The translations under genes were made by a program, and so were the position numbers. DNA of 64,000 nt from CAZOVB01 sp964583095 (GTDB taxonomy: Bacteria; Planctomycetota; Phycisphaerae; SM23-33): assembly GCA_964583095.1 (NCBI GenBank), contig CAZOVB010000009.1:1-64000 (forward strand), read 5' to 3'. Shown in pieces: positions 27,693 through 36,546 of this stretch (positions are counted from its first letter, which is position 1; each line of letters begins with the position of its first letter). The notes under the pieces were generated by a model, which was not told where the DNA came from, searched no databases, and saw only the letters and a list, made by a program, of their open reading frames with translations.

Positions 27693-28025
27693 ATCTGCTC
27701 CGGAAGGTGTGAAAGCATCGCAGAGGCAAAGGCCTCGGCCAGGTGAGGTTCATCCAACAGGTTTGCAGGCTCCATGACAAGAACGAATCTGCCGGGGCAC
27801 AGGCCCTGGGCTCTTCTCGATCACAAACTGCTGGACTTGTCTGCCCCTAGCGCCGATGATTGCTCAAGCCATGAGGGCGCCCCTCTGCTGTCGTTGTTGA
27901 GGATATAGAAAGGGAAATGCGTCGTATACAGTTTTGCACCCGACCGCGGGGCCTCGCCAAAAGGCGAACCCGGAGCCCAGGAGCCATTTGCGATTTCCAG
28001 ACAATCGGACCCCCAGGATGCCGCC
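27693..28025. other. Divergent intergenic region
   Basis: About 330 bases between the minus-strand GH150-like gene and the plus-strand MATE gene. It should hold both promoters, but I cannot pick a convincing -35/-10 pair. AGGA at about 28016 serves the TTG start of the MATE gene. No gene is seen. Confidence 0.4.
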
Positions 28026-29375
28026 TTGACGCGAGGCCCCGTGGGCTGGAGGCTGGCGAGCATGACGGGCCCGATGATCATCGGGCTGCTCTCGATCGTG
28101 CTGTTCAACCTGGCCGATACCTATTTCCTCGGTCAAAAGGGCACGGACGAACTGGCGGCCATGGGCTTCATCTTTCCAGTGGTCATCTTTCTGGGCACGG
28201 TGGCCCGGGCGATCGGCATGGGGACCTCTTCGGTGCTTTCCCGCTCCATCGGTCAGGGCGACTTCCAGCGGGTCCGGCGGGTCACGACCGATGCCCTCGT
28301 GTTGGGCCTGGCGGTGGGCGTGGGCATGGCCGCGGTCGGCCTGGTCTCCATCGACCCCCTCTTCTACGCCCTCGGGGCCCGGTCGGAGCAGGTCCGCCAG
28401 TTGATCTACCAGTACATGGTGATCTGGTATCCGGGGATGATCTTCCTGATGGTTCCGATGGTCGGCAACCAGGCCATGCGGGCATCGGGAGATACCTTCT
28501 GGCCTTCGGTGGTCATGATCGTTTCAGCCGGACTGAACATTCTCCTGGATCCGATCCTGATTTTCGGCTGGGGGCCGATTCCGGAGATGGGGATCACCGG
28601 CGCGGCGATTGCGACGGTTTTTGCGCGGTTGGGATCGATGGTCGCCGCCCTTTCGTTGCTCCACGGCAAGAAACGCATGCTGGCCAGGCCCTCGCTTTCG
28701 ATCCGGCGCATGTGGACTTCCTGGCGGGCGGTTCTGGTCATCGGGATCCCGGCCGGGGCCACCCAGGTGCTCTTTCCGGTCAGTCGAGCGGTTCTGACAC
28801 GGTTCATGTCGGCCTTTGGAAAACCGGCTGTGGCGGCCTTCGGTGCAGGGATGCGCGTTGAAGCCCTGGCCTTGCTGGTCATCTGGTCGCTGGCGACGGT
28901 GCTGCTGCCGGTGGTGGGACAGAATCTCGGAGCGAACAAGCGCAGCCGCATCCGCCGGGCGTCCCAGGTCAGCGTGGTTTTCTCCATTGCCTGGGGACTG
29001 CTCTGCTGGGGGATCTTCCTGCTGGTCGCCCGGAGCCTGGCCGGGGTTTTCAGCGACGATCCGAGCGTTGTCGAGCACCTTACCCTGTACTTCTGGATCG
29101 TGCCGGCTTCGTATGCCCTGCGCGGCGTGTTCATTGTGAACAACTCGGAACTCAACGGACTGCATCGTCCCTTGACGGCTGGGGCCTTGAATGTCGTTCG
29201 CATGGCAGGGCTGATCATCCCGATGGCCTACCTGGGAGCCAGGCTCGGCGGGGCCCAGGGCCTGCTGATCGCCCTGGCGGGTGCGAACATCCTGGCCGGA
29301 CTGATTTCGTGGCTCTGGACGCTGATCGTACAACGGCAAGTGCTGGATTCTCTGGCCGGCGGCGAAGTTCGGTAG
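28026..29375 (+). CDS. MATE family efflux transporter
   Basis: A 449-residue multidrug and toxin extrusion (NorM/DinF-type) inner-membrane exporter with 12 predicted helices, driven by Na+ or H+. Seen: the family opening G-P-V-G-W-R-L-A-S-M-T-G-P-M-I-I-G, F-N-L-A-D-T-Y-F-L-G and, half-way, the repeat-related second MatE domain. The TTG at 28026 is preferred over ATG 28062, since the family begins with this G-P segment and AGGA stands upstream at the right distance. The copper ATPase follows after 69 bases on the same strand, possibly in one transcript. The exported compound is unknown. Confidence 0.9.
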   Translation: MTRGPVGWRLASMTGPMIIGLLSIVLFNLADTYFLGQKGTDELAAMGFIFPVVIFLGTVARAIGMGTSSVLSRSIGQGDFQRVRRVTTDALVLGLAVGVGMAAVGLVSIDPLFYALGARSEQVRQLIYQYMVIWYPGMIFLMVPMVGNQAMRASGDTFWPSVVMIVSAGLNILLDPILIFGWGPIPEMGITGAAIATVFARLGSMVAALSLLHGKKRMLARPSLSIRRMWTSWRAVLVIGIPAGATQVLFPVSRAVLTRFMSAFGKPAVAAFGAGMRVEALALLVIWSLATVLLPVVGQNLGANKRSRIRRASQVSVVFSIAWGLLCWGIFLLVARSLAGVFSDDPSVVEHLTLYFWIVPASYALRGVFIVNNSELNGLHRPLTAGALNVVRMAGLIIPMAYLGARLGGAQGLLIALAGANILAGLISWLWTLIVQRQVLDSLAGGEVR

Positions 29376-29444
29376 GCCCTTCTCGATAAGATTCTTACGG
29401 ACAGAATCCGCTGGAATCCAGCAAATCGGGAAGGAACCAGTACC

Positions 29445-31592
29445 GTGAGCCAACAAGAACAACATTTCGAGCAATCAGAAGACCCGAAAGCATCGACCCA
29501 GACGCAGCCGGACGAAGATCATTCGGAAGACGGATCGCACCCGGATCACTCTCAGCGTCACGATCACCACGATCATCACGCGCAGATGGTCGCGGATTTC
29601 AGGAGGAGATTCTGGATCTGCCTGGCCCTGACCGTGCCGGTGATCATCCTCTCGCCCATGCTCCAGGAACTTCTGGGCCTGAAGGAGACGCTGGCGTTTC
29701 CCTTCGACAGTTACCTGCAATGGGCCCTTGCCACGGCCATCTTCCTCTACGGAGGCCGGCCCTTCTTCACGGGGCTCTGGGACGAGATGAAGGACCTTCA
29801 GCCGGGGATGATGACGCTGATCGGCCTGGCCGTTACGGTCGCGTACGTCTACAGCTCCGCGGTGGTCTTGGGCCTGTCGGGAAAGGTCTTCTTCTGGGAA
29901 CTGGCCACGTTGATCGACGTGATGCTCCTGGGCCATTGGATCGAGATGAAATCGGTCATGGGTGCCTCCCGCGCCCTGCAGTCGCTTGTCGAATTGATGC
30001 CCTCAACCGCCCATCGGCTCGATGAGTCCGGCCGGACCGAAGACGTCGAGGTCTCCCAGCTCCAGCAGGGCGACAAGGTGCTCATCAAGCCCGGTGAGAA
30101 GGTTCCGGTTGACGGGGAGATCACAGAGGGCAGGACGAGCCTGGATGAGTCCATGCTCACCGGCGAGAGCCAGCCGGTGGAAAAGGCCCAGGGCGCAGAG
30201 GCCATTGGCGGATCGGTCAACGGGGAGTCCTCGATCACCGTCCAGGTCAGCAAGACCGGCGACCAGACATACCTTTCCCAGGTGATCGAGATGGTCCGCA
30301 ACGCCCAGGAATCCCAGTCGCGAACGCAGAGCCTGGCCGACCGGGCGGCAAAGTGGCTGACCATCATTGCCATCAGTGTCGGGTTGGCAACCTTGATCGC
30401 CTGGCTGCTGCTGGGCCGGGACTTCGTCTTCTCCCTGGAGCGAATGGTCACGGTGATGGTAATTACCTGTCCCCATGCTCTGGGGCTTGCGGTACCGCTG
30501 GTGGTGGCGGTTTCGACCTCCGTCTCCGCCCGGCAGGGACTGTTGATCCGGGACCGCAACGCCTTCGAGCGCGCCCGGAATGTGGATGCGATCGTTTTCG
30601 ACAAGACCGGAACGCTGACCGAGGGCAGGTTCGGCGTCTCGCAGATCATCCCGCTGGGAGATATGCAGGAGCAGGAACTGCTGGGCCTGGCTGCTTCCCT
30701 GGAGAGTCGCTCCGAACATCCCATCGCACAGGGCATCGTGCAGGAGGCCGAGGATCGCCGGGTCGATACGTCCTCGCCGAAGGATTTCGAAGCGATTCCC
30801 GGCAAGGGTGCCCAGGCAAATGTGGACGGACGAAATGTCAAGGTCGTCAGCCCCGGGTACCTGGAGGAAAACGATCTGCAGGTCTCCAACGAGAGGCTTG
30901 ATGAACTGGCCCAGGAGGGCAAGACGCTCGTCTACGTGCTGGTGGAGGACGAGATGGCCGGTGCGATCGCCCTGGCCGACGTCATCCGGAAGGAATCCCG
31001 CCAGGCGCTGGATCGCCTCAAGCAGATGGGCATCGAGGTGATGATGATCACCGGCGACAGTGAAAAGGTGGCCAAGTGGGTCGCGGACGAACTGGGTCTG
31101 GATGACTACTTCGCCGAAGTCCTGCCCGACAAGAAGGCCGAGAAAATCAAGCAGGTCCAGCAGAGAGGCAAGGTGGTGGCCATGGCCGGCGACGGAGTCA
31201 ACGACGCCCCTGCCCTGGCCCAGGCGGATGTCGGCATTGCGATCGGAGCCGGGACCGACGTGGCAGTCGAATCGGCCGACATCGTCCTGGTCCACAGCGA
31301 TCCACGCGACGCAACCGCCATCATCAAGCTCTCCCACGCGACCCATCGCAAGATGATCCAGAACCTTTTCTGGGCGACCGGCTACAACGTGGTGGCCATT
31401 CCCCTGGCCGCCGGCGCGTTGGCCTGGATGGGCGTGATTCTCAACCCCGCTCTCGGGGCGGGGGTGATGGCCCTTTCTACGGTGATCGTGGCCATCAACG
31501 CCCGGTTCCTGGGCATTGAAAAGGACGACGATATATCCGCGTCGCCCTCGGGGCAGGAGAATTCCACGCAGGACAGGGGACAGTCAGAGTGA
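29445..31592 (+). CDS. copB: Copper-transporting P-type ATPase, CopB type (P1B-3)
   Basis: A 715-residue heavy-metal pump of the inner membrane. Seen: a His-rich cytosolic N-terminus (H-P-D-H-S-Q-R-H-D-H-H-D-H-H) instead of a CxxC metal-binding domain, the actuator motif T-G-E-S near 240, the intramembrane C-P-H at Cys342 that marks the P1B-3 (Cu2+/Cu+ exporting) class, the phosphorylated Asp386 in D-K-T-G-T, the E-H-P-I-A-Q nucleotide-site motif, and G-D-G-V-N-D-A-P. GTG 29445 has AAGGA upstream. It is downstream of the MATE exporter and followed by a terminator. No copper-responsive repressor or chaperone is seen next to it. Confidence 0.92.
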   Translation: MSQQEQHFEQSEDPKASTQTQPDEDHSEDGSHPDHSQRHDHHDHHAQMVADFRRRFWICLALTVPVIILSPMLQELLGLKETLAFPFDSYLQWALATAIFLYGGRPFFTGLWDEMKDLQPGMMTLIGLAVTVAYVYSSAVVLGLSGKVFFWELATLIDVMLLGHWIEMKSVMGASRALQSLVELMPSTAHRLDESGRTEDVEVSQLQQGDKVLIKPGEKVPVDGEITEGRTSLDESMLTGESQPVEKAQGAEAIGGSVNGESSITVQVSKTGDQTYLSQVIEMVRNAQESQSRTQSLADRAAKWLTIIAISVGLATLIAWLLLGRDFVFSLERMVTVMVITCPHALGLAVPLVVAVSTSVSARQGLLIRDRNAFERARNVDAIVFDKTGTLTEGRFGVSQIIPLGDMQEQELLGLAASLESRSEHPIAQGIVQEAEDRRVDTSSPKDFEAIPGKGAQANVDGRNVKVVSPGYLEENDLQVSNERLDELAQEGKTLVYVLVEDEMAGAIALADVIRKESRQALDRLKQMGIEVMMITGDSEKVAKWVADELGLDDYFAEVLPDKKAEKIKQVQQRGKVVAMAGDGVNDAPALAQADVGIAIGAGTDVAVESADIVLVHSDPRDATAIIKLSHATHRKMIQNLFWATGYNVVAIPLAAGALAWMGVILNPALGAGVMALSTVIVAINARFLGIEKDDDISASPSGQENSTQDRGQSE

Positions 31593-31653
31593 TCAACAGC
31601 CACCGCCCGACGGGAGCGGCTGAGCATTGCCACCCCGTATGCTAACACACAGA

Positions 31654-31679
31654 CGCCCGCCGGAAAGGTCCGACGGGCG
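31654..31679. terminator. Bidirectional terminator between copB and beta-helix gene 3
   Basis: A 10-base-pair GC-rich stem with one mismatch (31654-31663 with 31670-31679) and a six-base loop, in the gap between convergent genes. Confidence 0.7.
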
Positions 31680-31717
31680 CCTGGTGTTTCAAGCACAATC
31701 CGATTTCCAGGATCGGC

Positions 31718-34700
31718 TCAGTCGAGCTTCTCCATCGCTCCGGCGTCGCGCTGATTGCGGGGCTCGTTGCCGGCCAGGTCGCGAAGGGCCGGGCCGTCCG
31801 TCTGCCACGCGTAGAGCTCTTCGATGGTTGTCCTCGCATCGGCAAGCGTGCCGTGGCATACGCGAAGGAAGTCGATATCACCTTCAAAGGCGTCCATTCC
31901 GGTGCTCTTGGCCACGAGGAAATCAGCGGGGTTGTCCAGAGAGACGTCCGCTTTGAGCGGGGCCTTGGATTCGCCGTCCTTCTTGCCGTCGACGTAGATG
32001 GTCATCCAGCCTGTCTCGCGATCGACCTCGGCCAGCACGTGATGCCACTTGCCGTCGGCGACCTTTGCCTTGGAAACGACCGAGGCGTCCCGGCCGTTTG
32101 CGGCGATTTCCAGCACGGCCTTTCCGGAATCATTCACGCAGAGCCTGTACCCGCTCTTGCCGTCGTACTTACCCATGACGGCGCCTTGACCTTCGGTGCG
32201 GAATATGGCTTCGAGCAAGAGATTCTCGGTCGAGATGGCCAACGTTCTGCGCTTGCCTCCGGGGAAGACGAACTTTGCATCCTTGGCAAAGACCGGATTC
32301 TTCTCGTTGCCGCCGATCGGATCGGGGATCTGCCAGAGCGGGCCCGCCGGCACATCGCGTGGCTTGCCGAAGGTGCCATCGGGCTTGGCAGGCCAGACCG
32401 GAAGCTCGATATCCGCCCGAAGATGATCGTCGCTGACCGAGGCATACCGGGCCGAATCGAAACGGACCGCTCCCTTGACCCAGTTCTCCGAGGGGCTCGA
32501 TACATAGTCGCCCAGTGAGCCGTTGCTGAGGGTCAGGTCGGCCGTCGGAACGAATTCATACATCATCCGATGGTAGTGCGGTTCGGCCATGTACCAGGAG
32601 TAATCGATGACGGACTTCGGGTCGGCGTGGTTCTCCGTGAACTGCCATTCCCCGACCGTGCCGTAAAGCATCCAGGGGATGAAGTAGCGGACGCCTTTGT
32701 CCACGGCCATGGAGTCGGACGAGGGGCGGAAGTCCACTTCGCCGATCTCTTGGATCGCAGCAGGACTGCCCTTGCCGATAATGGGGTTCTTCTGCGTCTG
32801 CCAACCCAACTGCCCGAGCCGGATGGGGAAACCCTTCATGTCCTCGGCCAGTTCTTCGATGGTCTCGGCCTCAACACCGGGCGAATCGGGCCCGAAACGA
32901 CCGGGCTTGAGCAGACGACCGGCGGTGGCCCTGCCGTGGAATACGTTGTGGCCGAAGGCCAGCGTCGGTACACCCCGCCGGCCCGAATCCCCGGTATCGC
33001 CGCCGCCGATCAGCGACGGATCGCCGGTGCGGTCATTGGCGATGAACTTGCCGATGGGCTGGCCTTCCTTGCTGACGGTTCCGACCTCCGAGAACACATT
33101 GCCCAGCACGTCGTTTCGGTGTCCCGCACTGCCGCCCACACCCGAACCGGTCCGATAGAAGGTGTTCTGGACCAGGTGGTTCAGGAAGCCGAAGACCATG
33201 AAGTAGCCCGGAGTTTTGGTGGCGTACTTGTCGCGGCTCAGGTCGTTGGAACGCGCCCAGATGATATTGTTGAACGAGTAGATCTTGTACGCACCGTCCA
33301 GGTAGAGCGGGTAGCTCAGGTTGGTCGGAGGCGTGCGGAACCAGCTGATGCCCCCCGGCATCACGCCGGGAGAGTTGCCGATGTTATTGTTGAAGCAGTA
33401 AATCGCCCCGCCCTGCCAGAGCGACATCCCGCCGTAATCGTTCACACCCAGGGCGGTATCTGCTGTCTTGTTCTGGAAGACCAGAATCCGGCCCAGCGGG
33501 AAGACATCCACCTTCGTGTGGGAGCGATCGGGATACTTGTAACGACCACCGGCACCGCCGTGCACCATGATGCCGCTGCCGAAGCTTCGCTGCACAATGT
33601 TCCCTGCCACGCAGCCTGTCTGCGGGAATCCCACGTTGATGGCCTGGACGGAACTCTGCACGTTGCTGCGGTGACGCATACCGCTGTTGTATACCTTGTT
33701 GCGGAGCACCTCGACGGACTTGATAATCCGATTGTTGTGGGTGTCCGAACCGATACGGATCGCGCCGTTGGCGGTGTTGGTGAACCGGCAGTCGGTAATG
33801 CGGAGCCCCTCGGCCCGGCTGCCCCACTTGCCGCCACGCCAGTTGCTCACGCCGTAGCGAACGCCGTCTTCCAACAGGTCCTTAAAAACGCAGTTTCGGA
33901 CGGTCACGTCCGTAATGTCTTCCTCGATCCCAACACCGGTCGAGTCGAAGTAGCGGAACTCCAGGCCATTGATGTCGATATGGGACTGGCTCTTGATCAC
34001 GATGCCGCCGGTGACACTGGTCAGTTCGAGCGAAAGCTGATTGGGGTCCTTTCCCTCGAAGGGCAGGTAGAAAAGGTATCCTGTCTTGGTGTCGAAGTAG
34101 AATTCTTCTTCGGCGTCGAGGTATTGGGGAAGGTTCTCGACCATGTATCGCAGGCCCGGGCGGAAGTCTCCGTAGATGCCCCCGATGTTCAAAGCGGCCT
34201 GCTCGGGATCATACACCTTGTACTCCACGCCGCGCTTGGTGTCCTTGAAGGGGATGTACTTAGGCTTGGGCGTGCCCATGAAGTGAGCGTACTGGGGCCA
34301 GATGTAACCGCCGATGAACCAGTCCTCGGGGTGGCCCTTGAGGACGTCCTCGTCGATCAGGCCTCCCTGGGCCGGCTTGCCCTGGGCATTCTTTTCCCGC
34401 GTATGGGAAGCCCTGTCCACGATATGCCAGTAGTCCAGCACGAAGTTGTCGTTGCCCATCTGCCAGTCGGGCGTACGGGCCAGGTGTTGCTGATGGCTGC
34501 CCATCTCGTCATCGATCCGGAAGAGCCCCATGTACGGCATGGACACGCCGCGATTGCGGGTCGTGCCGGTCATATCCATCTCCAGGCTGTATCGCCCCGT
34601 ATCCTTGTCCTGCTCCATCAGGGCGATGCCCTTAAGGTCGATCGCCCAGACCTTGCCGATATTCGGAATCCGCTCGGGATGCTCGACCTTCTCGGCCTTG

Positions 34701-35167
34701 ACCCACCTGGCCGGCAGGCGGCGCGTGCCGAATAGATACGCTTCGCCTTCGCCCCAGTAATGGGGAGAACCCTTCTCCTTGGCCGATGCGGTCAGGCGGA
34801 TCGGATCCCCCTCCTTGCCCGATTCATCCGGCGAGAGCCCGCCGCGATAGATCACGCCCCGCCGGAAGATATAGGTCGTCACGCCGGAATACTCCGCGGC
34901 CTTGCCGGCAGAATTGCGATCCCACGGATGGTGCTTCCAAGCGGTCTGTTTGGTCTTGCCGTCGGCGTTGTCGTCTCCGTTCTCGTAATCGATGAACCGC
35001 ACGACGTCGCCGGCCTGGAATTCAAAGGGCTTGGGCGCCCACTGCATATCGCCCGAGGGGAGGGTTCTGATCTGATCTTCCTGCCAGGGGTACTTTTCTG
35101 CCAGGCCGAGAGTGGCGGCCAGGGCCAGAACCGTCAGAGTTGCGGCAAAAAGGGTTGTTCTCTTCAT
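31718..35167 (-). CDS. Secreted beta-helix/LamG protein, paralogue 3
   Basis: An 1149-residue exported protein, the most divergent of the three paralogues. ATG 35167 has GGAGAG upstream and a signal peptide (L-T-V-L-A-L-A-A-T-L-G-L-A-E). The N-terminal block is kept (G-D-M-Q-W-A-P-K-P-F-E-F, F-I-D-Y-E-N-G-D-D, A-W-K-H-H-P-W-D). The beta-helix lies at about 380-680, and the shared motif appears as N-D-Y-G-G-M-S-L-W-Q-G-G, so the acidic Glu of paralogues 1 and 2 is replaced by Ser. The C-terminal LamG-like domain (D-G-K-W-H-H-V-L-A-E-V-D) ends in A-W-Q-T-D-G-P-A-L-R-D-L. Likely polysaccharide-binding or -cleaving on the cell surface; function unknown. Confidence 0.85.
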   Translation of the reverse strand: MKRTTLFAATLTVLALAATLGLAEKYPWQEDQIRTLPSGDMQWAPKPFEFQAGDVVRFIDYENGDDNADGKTKQTAWKHHPWDRNSAGKAAEYSGVTTYIFRRGVIYRGGLSPDESGKEGDPIRLTASAKEKGSPHYWGEGEAYLFGTRRLPARWVKAEKVEHPERIPNIGKVWAIDLKGIALMEQDKDTGRYSLEMDMTGTTRNRGVSMPYMGLFRIDDEMGSHQQHLARTPDWQMGNDNFVLDYWHIVDRASHTREKNAQGKPAQGGLIDEDVLKGHPEDWFIGGYIWPQYAHFMGTPKPKYIPFKDTKRGVEYKVYDPEQAALNIGGIYGDFRPGLRYMVENLPQYLDAEEEFYFDTKTGYLFYLPFEGKDPNQLSLELTSVTGGIVIKSQSHIDINGLEFRYFDSTGVGIEEDITDVTVRNCVFKDLLEDGVRYGVSNWRGGKWGSRAEGLRITDCRFTNTANGAIRIGSDTHNNRIIKSVEVLRNKVYNSGMRHRSNVQSSVQAINVGFPQTGCVAGNIVQRSFGSGIMVHGGAGGRYKYPDRSHTKVDVFPLGRILVFQNKTADTALGVNDYGGMSLWQGGAIYCFNNNIGNSPGVMPGGISWFRTPPTNLSYPLYLDGAYKIYSFNNIIWARSNDLSRDKYATKTPGYFMVFGFLNHLVQNTFYRTGSGVGGSAGHRNDVLGNVFSEVGTVSKEGQPIGKFIANDRTGDPSLIGGGDTGDSGRRGVPTLAFGHNVFHGRATAGRLLKPGRFGPDSPGVEAETIEELAEDMKGFPIRLGQLGWQTQKNPIIGKGSPAAIQEIGEVDFRPSSDSMAVDKGVRYFIPWMLYGTVGEWQFTENHADPKSVIDYSWYMAEPHYHRMMYEFVPTADLTLSNGSLGDYVSSPSENWVKGAVRFDSARYASVSDDHLRADIELPVWPAKPDGTFGKPRDVPAGPLWQIPDPIGGNEKNPVFAKDAKFVFPGGKRRTLAISTENLLLEAIFRTEGQGAVMGKYDGKSGYRLCVNDSGKAVLEIAANGRDASVVSKAKVADGKWHHVLAEVDRETGWMTIYVDGKKDGESKAPLKADVSLDNPADFLVAKSTGMDAFEGDIDFLRVCHGTLADARTTIEELYAWQTDGPALRDLAGNEPRNQRDAGAMEKLD

Positions 35168-35511
35168 GGGTCTCTCCAGGAATTGTTCAAAGGGTTAGAC
35201 GGTGAATTCCAACATTAAACACCATCAGGCATCGACCTTCCCGGAAAAAATGTTACTTCTGTCCGTATGACCTGAAGTTCAACCTTTGTCTTCAGGAAAG
35301 CACTCTGAATCGCTTTCTCCGCGGAACTCCGCTGCAGAGCTGGCCTTGTCATGGCGACAGAAAAGAGAAACTATGTTTCATTTTTGTTGCTGTATCTCGT
35401 TTGCTTTTCCCGGCCGCTGTTCTTGAGCAGCCACAGAGCCTTGACCGGCGGGCCGGACGGCGGTAGATTCTGGCATCATGGCGATTGGGCTCGCCGAAAG
35501 AGGCGGTGGTC
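35168..35511. other. Divergent intergenic region
   Basis: About 340 bases between the divergent beta-helix gene 3 and the membrane-protein gene. It holds the shared upstream element (35246-35256) and is locally AT-richer (35215-35410). No gene is seen. Confidence 0.4.
35246..35256 (-). promoter_or_regulatory. Upstream element shared by beta-helix genes 2 and 3
   Basis: On the coding strand, GTAACATTTTT about 78 bases before the start codon at 35167, identical to 24518-24528. Confidence 0.45.
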
Positions 35512-36246
35512 ATGTTTGAAATCGAATCTTCCTACATGCAGTGCCCCCGATGCAGCTACAGGCTTCATGGAAGCCTGAAACATGGGGAAGCCTTTGCCTG
35601 CCCGGGCTGTCGAACCGAATATGATGTGCTGATCGGAGCCCAAGAGGGACAGGCGGCCCTGCTGGAGAAGGTCGAATCCGAGGCCGTTCTCCCCCTGCAC
35701 CTGCCACGGGGCAGCGTTCGAGCCCTGATCGCGCTGTCCTTGTTGGGCTCGGCCTGCTTTGTCGCTGTCACGCGGGGCCAGGTGCCCGAATCCCTTCTTT
35801 CCCTTCTGCTGACGATCATCGGCTTCTACTTCGGCTTCCGAAACGCCGCATCGGCCCGCGCCGACAGGGTGCACGATCCGCATTTTCAGCGGGAAGAGCC
35901 TCTCTTCCTGCCGGCAGGTGTCATCCGTAAGCTGATGATCCTGGCCGTGGCAATCATGGGAATCGCCCTGTCCATCCAAAATCCCTTCTGGGAGAACCAG
36001 ACGTATCTGAGCTTCTTCTTCTCCATCGCGGGGCTGATCATAGGGCATCTGTTCGAGAAATGGATCAGCCCGGGTTTCTCCCGCTCGGCCGGGGCAATGT
36101 TCAAACACCTCAAGGCCCTGGCGTGCCTGGCTGTTGCCGGCGTGCTGGCCGTACTCTTCGTCTCCGGAGGCCACGAACAGACCCCCGGCCTGATCGTATT
36201 CCTCCTCTGCGGCGTGGTAAGCTTCTACTACGGATCGAGAAGCTGA
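35512..36246 (+). CDS. Zinc-ribbon membrane protein of unknown function
   Basis: A 244-residue protein with an N-terminal zinc-ribbon-like module (C-P-R-C-S-Y then C-P-G-C-R-T-E-Y, residues ~10-35) and about six predicted membrane helices in three pairs. The helices end in short charged loops (R-N-A-A-S-A-R-A-D-R). I do not recognise the family. ATG 35512 is chosen since AAAGAGG lies about eight bases upstream. Two earlier non-ATG starts would add nine residues without a better site. It stands alone between divergent and parallel genes. The layout suggests a small sensory or scaffold protein, but that is speculation. Confidence 0.65.
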   Translation: MFEIESSYMQCPRCSYRLHGSLKHGEAFACPGCRTEYDVLIGAQEGQAALLEKVESEAVLPLHLPRGSVRALIALSLLGSACFVAVTRGQVPESLLSLLLTIIGFYFGFRNAASARADRVHDPHFQREEPLFLPAGVIRKLMILAVAIMGIALSIQNPFWENQTYLSFFFSIAGLIIGHLFEKWISPGFSRSAGAMFKHLKALACLAVAGVLAVLFVSGGHEQTPGLIVFLLCGVVSFYYGSRS

Positions 36247-36272
36247 TATCGACTTCTGAATGGAGATTGGAT

Positions 36273-36422
36273 TTGAGCATCAACGCAGCAGGCCCCGGCG
36301 GACAGTTCGCCGCCTATACTGCAGAGATCTACGACATTTCGAAGGACTACGTCGACGACATCGCCCTGATCCGCGAATTGCCCGCAGGCAGTGCGGACCT
36401 GGGCACCCCTGTAATATCTTGA
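36273..36422 (+). other. Short ORF, uncertain
   Basis: A 49-codon frame from TTG 36273, with GGAG about eight bases upstream, to TGA 36420-36422. It reads like ordinary protein (G-P-G-G-Q-F-A-A-Y-T-A-E-I-Y-D and D-D-I-A-L-I-R-E-L-P). I do not recognise it. It may be the head of a truncated gene. Low support. Confidence 0.25.
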
Positions 36423-36546
36423 GGGGGAAACGCAATTTATTGCAGATCCTTCGTCGCTCATGCGTGTTACACTGTGTAGACATCCGGTCGTTTTGCATTG
36501 GCCGATTCTGTCCGACGCCCAGAATACGAACCGTTTCGGAGCGATT

